Assembly: GCA_937923345.1 (NCBI GenBank)
Contig: CAKZVJ010000084.1
Coordinates: 1 to 32,512, forward strand
From: an uncultured Saprospiraceae bacterium
Lineage (GTDB): Bacteria; Bacteroidota; Bacteroidia; Chitinophagales; Saprospiraceae
DNA: 32,512 nucleotides
Reading direction: 5' to 3'
A program made the position numbers and the translations under genes. The notes under the pieces are model-generated. The model worked only from the letters and a program-made list of their open reading frames with translations, did not search any database and was not told the origin of the DNA. Shown here in pieces: positions 16,880 to 25,600 of this stretch. Numbering within the stretch: position 1 is the first letter of the stretch; every line of letters begins with the position of its first letter.

Positions 16880-17716
16880 ATGAAATTATCGTATCAAGGA
16901 TTTAAAGATGAAGATGAATTTGTTCTTACTGATTTATCTTGTAGTCCTTCTCAAGAACTGCTCAATAATCAAGGTTTATACAAAATAATCTGGAACAAAG
17001 GCAATGCCACCAACATATCCGTTGATGACTATACCTTGAGTCTCAAAGCGCACGAAGTACTCTTTTGTACCCCACTTAATAAAGTAGAAGTGCCAATAGA
17101 CAATGACTCCATCCTAACTTTTATATTCAACAAACAATTCTTTTGTATCCAGAGTCATGATGACCAGGTATCTTGTAATGGTCTATTGTTTTACGGATCA
17201 GCTCAACCACAGCGCATTAAGCTTACTGAAAAGGAAGTTAATCACTTTCAAATCATGCAGCAACAAATCGAGGAAGACTTCCAATTCAAGGATCATTTGC
17301 AGGGAGAAATGTTAAGATCTTCATTGAAAAGATTATTGATTATGTCTACGCGGATGATAAACAGCAACCTACCTGACCCCACCATTACAAAGGCTCAGGT
17401 TGATATCATAAGACAATTCAATCTCTTGGTAGAAAAGCACTTTAGAAAGTATCACAAAGTGAAGGATTATGCCAATTTGCTATTCAAATCACCAAAAACC
17501 CTTTCAAATCTCTTCCTGATGTATAATGATAAGTCCCCACTGATGATGATCAATGAGCGTATAATGCTGGAAGCCAAGCGTTTACTTCTCTATTCTGACA
17601 TGTCTAGTACCGAGATTGCTATAGAATTAGGTTATAAAGATGGTGGCCATTTTTCTAAGTTTTTTAAGAAACATACAAGTATGACTCCTATTTTATTCAG
17701 AAAATCTAAGCTATAA
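16880..17716 (+). CDS. AraC-family transcriptional regulator
   Basis: The 278-aa protein has an N-terminal cupin-like sensor region (GLYKIIWNKGN, YTLSLKAHEVLFCTP, LTFIFNKQFFCI) and a C-terminal AraC HTH domain over about 180-275. The second helix-turn-helix reads SSTEIAIELGYKDGGHFSKFFKKHTSMTPILFRK, in two pieces of the conserved family pattern. The first HTH is KVKDYANLLFKSPKTLSNLF. I used the ATG at 16880; an upstream TTG at 16832 extends the frame without support, and an ATG at 16823 meets a stop after two codons. AraC proteins usually sense a small ligand and activate nearby genes. The cupredoxin gene 145 nt downstream on the same strand is the obvious candidate target. Ligand unknown. Confidence 0.9.
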   Translation: MKLSYQGFKDEDEFVLTDLSCSPSQELLNNQGLYKIIWNKGNATNISVDDYTLSLKAHEVLFCTPLNKVEVPIDNDSILTFIFNKQFFCIQSHDDQVSCNGLLFYGSAQPQRIKLTEKEVNHFQIMQQQIEEDFQFKDHLQGEMLRSSLKRLLIMSTRMINSNLPDPTITKAQVDIIRQFNLLVEKHFRKYHKVKDYANLLFKSPKTLSNLFLMYNDKSPLMMINERIMLEAKRLLLYSDMSSTEIAIELGYKDGGHFSKFFKKHTSMTPILFRKSKL

Positions 17717-17778
17717 AAATCGATTTGATTTCAGGTATTGTTACTCTACGGGAAGAATGTACAATCAATAAGGAAACC

Positions 17779-17807
17779 TTGACCAGTTTAGAGCAAAACT
17801 AGATTTC
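17779..17807 (+). promoter_or_regulatory. Possible promoter for the cupredoxin gene
   Basis: TTG (17779-17781), 18 nt and TAGATTTC (17800-17807) match the Bacteroidota -33/-7 pattern except for the last base of the -7 box. Transcription near 17814 would leave a leader of about 48 nt ending in an A/T-rich stretch before the ATG at 17862, as usual in this phylum. This would let the cupredoxin be expressed separately from the regulator. Confidence 0.4.
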
Positions 17808-17861
17808 TGTGAGGATGTTTTATTGTTGAATTTAATTTTAAAAAAAATAAATAATTTAACA

Positions 17862-18524
17862 ATGAAAAAAGTTTGCACTATTAGCTTAGCCCTTTTATTT
17901 TTCGGCTTCAATTTCTTAGCAGCCCAAGTAAACCAAGTAAATCTTGAACAGCAAAAAGGCGTATTTACTCAAGAATCTGTAATGCTTGCCGCAGGTGATT
18001 ATCAATTCAATATATCAAACAACAATGTCGGACACGATGTGGGCTTCGTATTGGTCCCAAAAGGAATGTATGATGCAGAAAAGCATATCAAAGAAGCATA
18101 TGTAACGGCCCCAGTACCAAATGGCAAGACAATGTCTACTAATATTGTATCTCTTGCCCCAGGAGAGTATGAGTACTTCTGCCCACTGAATCCAACTCCA
18201 AAATACTCGCTAGTCGTAAAAGAAGGTGTTGAAACCATCACGCTTGGTCAAGTACCTGGAGATTTTAAAGTACAAGGATTGACGATTACTGAGGGAGATT
18301 ACCAATTCAATATTAAAAATAATGGTGTTGACCACGAGGTAGGATTCGTATTGGTTCCAGCTGGAATGTATGATGCTTCTAAACACATCAAAGAAGCATA
18401 CGTAAAAGCTCCGGTAGCGAACGGATCAAGCTCTATGACTAATATAGTAAATCTAAAGGCTGGTACATATGAGTATTTTTGTCCATTGAATCCAACACCG
18501 AAGTACACGATTACTGTGAAGTAA
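17862..18524 (+). CDS. Secreted two-domain cupredoxin-like protein lacking two copper ligands
   Basis: The 220-aa protein has a signal peptide (MKKVCTISLALLFFGFNFLAAQ) and two nearly identical cupredoxin-like domains in an exact 100-residue register: GDYQFN at 45 and 145, GHDV/DHEV His at 58 and 158, HIKEAYV at 75 and 175, YEYFCPLNPTPKY Cys at 107 and 207. In plastocyanin and amicyanin the site is His, Cys, His at Cys+3 and Met near Cys+6. Here Cys+3 is Asn (110, 210) and Cys+6 is Pro (113, 213) in both copies. A normal blue copper site is thus unlikely. I chose the ATG at 17862; an in-frame TTG 39 nt upstream would precede the signal peptide. Role unknown: binding of another metal, or a structural surface role, remains possible. 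Confidence 0.85.
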   Translation: MKKVCTISLALLFFGFNFLAAQVNQVNLEQQKGVFTQESVMLAAGDYQFNISNNNVGHDVGFVLVPKGMYDAEKHIKEAYVTAPVPNGKTMSTNIVSLAPGEYEYFCPLNPTPKYSLVVKEGVETITLGQVPGDFKVQGLTITEGDYQFNIKNNGVDHEVGFVLVPAGMYDASKHIKEAYVKAPVANGSSSMTNIVNLKAGTYEYFCPLNPTPKYTITVK

Positions 18525-18539
18525 TCAGTTAATAAAGAT

Positions 18540-18606
18540 GAGTCCACTCCGAAAAGTTACGAAAACACAAAAGGACTCTTTTGGTGATATTATTCAGAGT
18601 GGAATC
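18540..18606. repeat. Short inverted-repeat element, copy B
   Basis: GAGTCCACTC (18540-18549) and GAGTGGAATC (18597-18606) form imperfect inverted ends. The interior CCGAAAAGTTACGAAAACACAA and TTTTGGTGAT align with copy A. It starts 16 nt after the cupredoxin stop and ends 25 nt before its terminator, so it is transcribed as part of the 3' untranslated region. Confidence 0.6.
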
Positions 18607-18630
18607 ACAGATTGCAAAATATACATTGAG

Positions 18631-18666
18631 GGCTGTAGTATCAAGAAGATACTGCAGCCTTTTTTA
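18631..18666 (+). terminator. Rho-independent terminator after the cupredoxin gene
   Basis: GGCTGTAGTATC (18631-18642) pairs with GATACTGCAGCC (18648-18659) over 12 bp with one T-G wobble, around an AAGAA loop, and a run of T follows at 18660-18665. It lies 107 nt past the cupredoxin stop, beyond inverted-repeat copy B. Confidence 0.92.
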
Positions 18667-18921
18667 TTTATAGTATATAGGGAATGTTTAGAAGTAAGAG
18701 AAGAAGCCACTCTCGGTATCAGGGTGGCAAGAATCAATTTGGCGTGATTTTCTACAAAAATCATGATTAATTTAGCCAATGAATCAAGCCGTTATTAAAG
18801 CAATTTTATTGATTTGGGGTGGTCATGTAGATTTCTTTAGATGAGGAAAGTTTACTCTCAACGAAATATAATATTTCTGCACCTACCAATACATTGTAAT
18901 TTGAAACCCGAACCTAACAGC
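18667..18921. other. Convergent intergenic region without a recognisable gene
   Basis: Together with the repeat and terminator before it, the gap between the cupredoxin and the next gene is 397 nt. The only structure I see is a hairpin TGATTTT (18745-18751) / AAAATCA (18757-18763), with outer TTGGC (18739-18743) / GCCAA (18775-18779). It may serve as a 3' structure for the minus-strand gene. Short open frames here have no plausible start or composition. Confidence 0.5.
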
Positions 18922-19254
18922 CTACTCATTCGTCTTCTTAGATCTACTTACCGTAGGATTAGTGCAGCTGTAGTAGATATCGATAGACTGTCCTAATGCA
19001 AAGTACTTGATATCCGCTTTGCTATTTATGGTCTCGCTTGCGATAATCTCAGTGCCCCCTATCATGTACTTATACTGCATCGTCCAACTGCCTCCTCTAC
19101 CTTCTTCTGCAGATGTGATAATGCCAGTTGTTTCTTTCTTGCACTTCTCTAGTTTTTCCTTCTCGTAAGTGGATACATATGCAGCTGAGGCCATTATGAT
19201 TCCTAATAACAATACTATTAAAAACCAAAGCTTATATTTTTTTAAGAAATTCAA
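18922..19254 (-). CDS. Small single-pass membrane protein, DUF3592-like, TTG start
   Basis: The 110-aa product has a basic start (MNFLKKYK) and one transmembrane helix (about 9-27, LWFLIVLLLGIIMASAAYV). A soluble domain of about 75 residues follows with TTGIITSAEEGRGGSWTMQYKYMIGGTEI and FALGQSIDIYYSCTNP. That layout resembles DUF3592-type proteins, in which an extracytoplasmic beta domain follows a membrane anchor; the match is by eye. The frame has no ATG before the helix. A TTG at 19254 gives a complete helix with flanking lysines, and the frame meets a stop 21 nt further up, so TTG is the likely start. The tail (SRSKKTNE) is basic. It is alone on its strand between a convergent gene and a repeat-rich gap. 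Function unknown. Confidence 0.65.
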   Translation of the reverse strand: MNFLKKYKLWFLIVLLLGIIMASAAYVSTYEKEKLEKCKKETTGIITSAEEGRGGSWTMQYKYMIGGTEIIASETINSKADIKYFALGQSIDIYYSCTNPTVSRSKKTNE

Positions 19255-19379
19255 AACGCAGTTAATTTTATTATGCTATATAATATGAAGGTTAACTAGT
19301 AAAATCACAATATGTTTTGAGTTTTACCTTGTTTCGCTGCTAGATCTCCTTTGTACAAGGGATCGACAGCAGGCCCCTT

Positions 19380-19550
19380 TTTAGGGGCAGTCCAAAGGGA
19401 TGAGAATACTTAAATCACTTAGTATATCCTAGCCTTCCATACTGGATACTATCTTTTCAATTCTGTATCCCCTGAGGACCGAAGTGAAACGGAGTGCGAA
19501 AGAGCCCGGTCCCGATGTGCGTGGCCCTGAGATGAGCATCGGGATGGACC
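19380..19550. repeat. GC-rich structured intergenic element 4
   Basis: It lies in the 366-nt gap downstream of the giant T9SS gene. It holds CCCCTTTTTAGGGG near 19374, the core GAAGTGAAACGGAGTGCG shared with element 2, and an exact inverted repeat TCCCGATG (19510-19517) / CATCGGGA (19537-19544) extended outward by GGTCC and GGACC. TCCCGATG is also found in element 1. I see no gene in this gap. Confidence 0.6.
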
Positions 19551-19552
19551 CA

Positions 19553-19587
19553 AACAAAAAAAAGGCCGCTCCATCTCTGAAGCGACC
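19553..19587 (-). terminator. Rho-independent terminator after the 2448-aa surface protein gene
   Basis: On the minus strand GGTCGCT (19587-19581) pairs with AGCGGCC (19570-19564), with one T-G wobble, around a 10-nt loop. A long run of T (plus-strand A at 19555-19563) follows. It lies 34 nt past the stop codon at 19621 and matches the end of the two-gene surface protein unit. Confidence 0.88.
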
Positions 19588-19620
19588 TCATATATTGTTT
19601 TAGCAATAAAACCTTGTTTT

Positions 19621-22600
19621 TTAATTCATGAGCGTAACGTCGCCCTCAAAGAGCTCTGTACTGCCATCCACGAATTCGAGAACGATGTAGTAAACATAGA
19701 CTCCTGTAGGCGAATCCGTTTCTCTAAATACACCATTCCATCCTCTTGCTGGATCATTCAACTCAAAGTCTCCATCTACGAATACCTGCTCGCCCCATCT
19801 GTCATAAATTTGGAATTGAAGAACTGTAGCATCTATCGATGGCTTACCAAAAGGCATGAATAAATCGTTCACTCCATCATCGTTATGTGGAGAGAATGCA
19901 TTAGGAATATAAATATCAATATTTCTATCCACTCTAAACTGTATGGTCGCATTATCAACACATCCATTTTCACTGACCACCATCACTTCATAATTAGTGC
20001 TGAATCCTGGAGTCACTACTGGATTGAGACAATCGGTACAGCTCAAGCCATCCGCAGGAGACCAGGTGATAGATACGATCTCACTTTCCGGCAATGTAGT
20101 AAATGCACTGATATTAAATGATTCGCCCAAGTCGATTTCTACCATTGTTTCTGCGACGGTCACACTGAGAGAGTCTACCGTAGGTATCGTCAACTGCTGC
20201 GCTACCGTACAACCATTATCATCTTCGATCAGTAGATCATAGGTCACCCCAGGCGCTAGATTAGAGAATAAATCTTCATCAGAGAAAGTCTGTCCACCAT
20301 CGATAGAGTACATAAATGGTCCAACACCGCCAATGATATTATCGAAGAAGATAGCACCTGGGTCTCCGAAACACATCGGAGAAATAGCATCCGCTTCTAT
20401 ACCTGAAGGCGTGTCTTCATCTACTGTGATCATCACACTTGAGGAGGCACTACATCTATTGTCTTCATTGAATACGGTAAGTGTATACGTACCACCTGCA
20501 TTTGCAAAGGCTTCTAATTGGTCAGTTGGGCCTGAGAAGGAACCGTCTGTTGTCGTCCAGGTGTACGTAAAGTTGCCTCCCTCAGATCCAGAACCTGCTA
20601 AGGCCGCAATAGTCTCTGTACAAGTCAATTCGCTTGTAGGTCCTGCATTTACTTCTGGATCTTCTATGTCCTGGAATACCTCAAACTGATTCGGTGTGCT
20701 ACATCCATTTATATTGTCTGTAATGTTCATGATATAAATACCAGGTTGATCTAATTCTACAGAATTTCCTGTAGCTAAAATATTTCCTGCTTCGTCAGTC
20801 CACTCATAAGTGAGATCAGGATTACCTTGAGAGGTAACTGTTTGTGTCATTATCTCACAGTTGAGGACAACCGGTACGGGTGGTGCCTCTTGAGGGAATA
20901 CATCGTTAGAAGTCACTTGCTGTACGCTAGTATCCTCACATCCATTTTCAGTGTTGAATACTCTCAACTCATAATCACCTGGAGAATCTACAGTCGGTGT
21001 CAAAGTTGTTCCTCCAGCTACTATTGCTCCTCCGTTTAATGGAGTCCATATGTATTCAAACTGTGGGCCAGTGCTTGATCCAGCTCCTGAAAGTTGTGCT
21101 AGCGTCTCATCACAGGTGACTACTTGAGTAGTACCCGTTTCTGCTGTTGGGTTTTCAATATCTTGAAGTACTTCAATGCTAAAGGTGTTTTCACAGAAGT
21201 TCTCTGTGTTCACCACAAGTAGTTCATATATACCAGGACCATCAACGGTAGTGTTAATCTCATCGGTACTGCCAGAGAATGAACCATTGGTAGATGTCCA
21301 AGTATAGCTAAACATATTTCCTTGACTAGATTGCATACCATCAAGGGTCACATTGAGGGTAGCACAGGTCAACATCTCTGGAATCTCGATAGCTGCTTCT
21401 GGCTCTTCTATGTTTTCTGTCACTTCGATCTCTTGGGTAGATACACAGAAGTTATCCATGTTCGTGATGGTCAGAATATAAGTACCAGGTGCATCTACTA
21501 CAGGCGATAATGTTTCTTCACCAGAGTCAATATTAGCGGTACCCATTTCAGTCCATTCGATTTCAAAGTTTCCTCCTTGATCAGAACCCATGGCATCGAT
21601 AGTTATTAATTGATCTCTACAGTTGAGTTCACCAGGTGTAACAATAGCAATTTCTGGTTCAAAATCATTTCTCAATACGGGCACTTCATCTGTACTCGTA
21701 CAGCCAGTTTCCGTATTTCGTACGGTCAATATGTAAGTGCCTGGCTCGCTAACCAAAGGCTCATCCGTATCCTCACCAGATACAATCACTCCACCATTAG
21801 CAGTAGTCCAAGAATATTCAAACTCATCTCCTGCACTGGATGCTCCAGCGTCAAGATTCAGCATCATATCACGACAGTTGAGAATAATACCTTCACCCGC
21901 TTCCGCAATTGGATCTTCTATGTTTTCCATCACCGGAATTGTTTGTTCTGAAACACAACCATTATTGATGTCCTCGATGATAAGGGTATACATACCTGGC
22001 TCATCTACCTCAAAGACAAAATTGTCAGCTGGTGTAAATGGTGTTCCATCTCGCTCCCATTGGAAAGTCAAGTCCGCACCCGTAGCTGATCCAGTAGCAT
22101 CAATGGTAATGGTAGGTCTATCACAGGTAATCAAATCTGCAGGAGCGATAGCAATGTCTGGCAATGCTTCGTCTGGCGTTACCATCAACGTTGCTGTAGC
22201 TGTACATCCATTATTTGTATCCGTCACTAATAAGATGTATTCTCCTGGCTGATCTATTTGTGTAGCTAGGTCGGTGGTTGAGCCACTAATATTTCCAATC
22301 ACTGCGGACCATTCGTATTCTATATTAGCTCCAGTAGAGGAGCCATCACCGGTCACATTCAAGATATCGTCTGTACAACCAAAAGTAAGATCAGGATTGA
22401 CCATTGCTTCTGGATCCATAAAGTCATCTGTAACTACTATTTCTTCTGTTCTACTACAACCTGATGCAGTGTTAGAAACAGTCAAAGTATAAGTACCTGC
22501 TGCGCTAATTTCTGGATTCAAAGTATCTTCATCGTCTTCAATCACCCCTCCATTAGATGCCACCCATGTATACACTATATCTGGTCCAAGTTCTGAACCA

Positions 22601-25600
22601 TCACCAGAAAGTTCAATTATAGTATTTGCACAATTGACTACGGCTGGGGTTTCAATGTTGATCGCTGGAAAATCTGCATCTTCATCAACGTCTACCATTT
22701 CAGTAACACTACACATGTTGGTGGTATTCAAAATGGTCAATTCATATGTTCCTGAAAGCGTAACGTCTGGATTTTCCTCATTAGACATAAATCCATTCGG
22801 CCCAGTCCATGTATATACAAATTCACTACCTGTGCTGCTACCATCTGTCAACAGTTGTTGTGTTGGTGCCTCACAAGTGATCACTCCACTAGGATCCACA
22901 TCAATTTCTGGGTCTTCCATGTTTTCAGCTATTATAATAACATCAGTAGCGGTGCATCCATTGATACTATTGGTAACTATTAAAGTATATTCCCCTCCTT
23001 CCACAATCTCAGGATTAGCATTTGTGCTGATTACTCCAGCACCAGACAATGACCAAGCGTAAGAAAATTCAGTACCTGTACTTAAATTAGCTCCACCCAA
23101 AGTCACGGCAGTGATATCACAATTTAGACCTTGGATAGCTCCAACGTCTGCGATTGGATCTTCTCTAATATCCATAACCATAACTGGATCTGTTTCTTCA
23201 CATCCGGTATTGGTATTATTCACTGTCAATATATATTGACCTCCTGCATCTACTTGTACACTAGGTGCAGAGCCAATGATATCTCCAGCCGCATTAGTCC
23301 ATGTATATTCTATGCCAGGACCAGATTCAGAAGCAGAGCCATCCAATAAAACTTGTGTGTTATCACAATCAATATTCATTGGAGCAGCAATAATTACCTC
23401 AGGGAAAATGGCATCTTCCATAACTTCAACAGTCTCAGAATTTTCACAACCTGTTGTATTATTAACAACGGTTAAAGTATACATACCTGGATCATCAATT
23501 TGGATGTTTTGGTCATTTGAAGAAGAAACAATGTTTCCTCCCATCGTTGTCCATGTGTATGTGAAGTCTCCTTGACTGGATCCTGTAGAATTCAAAATTT
23601 GATTATCTGCTTCACAAGTAAGTAATGCAGGTGCAGCGATAACAACATCTGGGTCTTCCGTATCTTCTGCAATGACAACTTCATTCATAGCCGTACAACC
23701 GTTATTGGTATCCGTAACTAACAAGGTGTAAGTACCTCCTTGAGTAGCCGTTATCGTTGGGGTATTCGCCATACTAGGTGCTCCATTGGTTGGAACTATT
23801 TGCCATTCATATTGTATAGTGCCTCCCGTAGAAGTATTCCCACCACCTAATGTAACTGTTTCTATATTACAATTGATTTGAGCAGGTTGGCCTGGTTCTG
23901 CCACTAAGTCTGTTCTTATATCTTGCACATTTACTTCCATCGCTGGGCTAGAACATCCTGTGGCACTATTGCTAACCACTAAGGAATAGGTACCCCCTTG
24001 ACTTACCACTGGATTGATAGAATTATTGCCAGAGACGATAACACCGCCATTGCTTGCTACCCACTCATAGGTAATGTCCGCACCTGTATCAGATCCAAGA
24101 CCGCTCAGCGTAACAGTACCATCTGCTCGACAGTCAATAGGTTGAGGCATTTCAGTAGCCACCTCTGGTGCTACAGAAACATCTACTTGAGAAATGGCTG
24201 TACATCCATTCTCTGTGTTTGTCACCAACACTTGGTAAGTACCTGCTTCTGAAACCATAGGGTTTGCTACATCTGTTGCTCCAGCAATAGTACCTCCGCT
24301 GACCGTAGTCCACTCATAAGTAATATTAGGGCCTGTAGCTAGCCCAGCACCGCCAAGCATAACTTCGGTATCGATACATTCAAAAGATGTACCTGCATCT
24401 GCTGCAGGGTCCACTCTATTGTCTCCGATGACAACTGGTGCTTGAGCAGTACATCCATTGGTTGTATTGGTCACCGTCAATATGTATGTACCTGGCTCAT
24501 CAACTACTGCATTTGGCGAGTCTGCGCCACTAGCAATACTTCCAGCTCCATTTACTGTCCATGCATACTCAAATTCTGTTCCTTCTGAGGTGCCATCTGT
24601 AGAAATGGTAATCATAGTATTATTACAATCTATTTCGGCAGGCATAGCAAACGCATCTGGCGTATTCTCATCTGAAGGAATATTTATGGCATCCCTTATT
24701 TCACAACCGTTTTCATCAATAGCTAAAACTTCATAGTCTCCAGCAGTCAATCCACCGATAGTACTACCTGTTCCGACAGGCATACCTGCGTTATCAAACC
24801 ATTCATAGGTAAAATCACCATTTCCGCCGGCACCTTGTGCTGATACTTCTCCTGACATTAAGTCTCCACAAGTAGTACCTGAAACAAGAGCTGGAGTAAC
24901 TGAAACTTCGGGAGCTGCGAAAACCTCTCCCATCAATTCTTGAGTACAACCTAGTTCATCTGTAACTGTGACGGTGTACATACCAGGAGCAAGGCCAGTA
25001 GCCATTTCCGTCGTTTGGGCGTTATCATCCGACCACAAATATTCAAGACTTCCGTTACTATTAGATACTACAGCCATCAGCATACCATCTTCTGAATCAC
25101 TACATAAAGTAGGCGTAGGCTCAAGCATTAAATCAAATGATTGATCTGATACGATAGCCATTCCTTCCACATCTTGTCCACAGTTAGCCCCGTCAATACG
25201 GGTGATAACATAGGTACCTGATTCGAAAACTTCAAAATCAAAATCTGGGTCTTCTATTAATAATGGTGGTTGAGCAACCCCATCCAAGGTATACTGTAGT
25301 GTCCAAGGTGGCGACCCCATTAAGGTAAGTTCCAAAACAGTAGAAGGGCTCTCTGGGCAAATAGAAGATTCTCCTTCCAGTTCTGCATCTGGAATACCAC
25401 TCGTTACAAAATTCACAGTATCCATATGAACACCTCCACATCCATCAGACACCTCCAAAAAGTAGGTATAAGAACCTGGCTCAGAAAGATCAACTTCAGT
25501 AGTTTGATCGGTACTGAAAACTCCATTTTCATCTGACCATTCATACATAAAATCCGCAGGTGGATCAGCTCTATCAACTGATGGGAAACCTCCCCCTATA

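Noticed and set aside
18538-18747. Plus-strand open frame of 69 codons after the cupredoxin gene
   Set aside because: It runs through inverted-repeat copy B and the terminator, and its composition is not protein-like.
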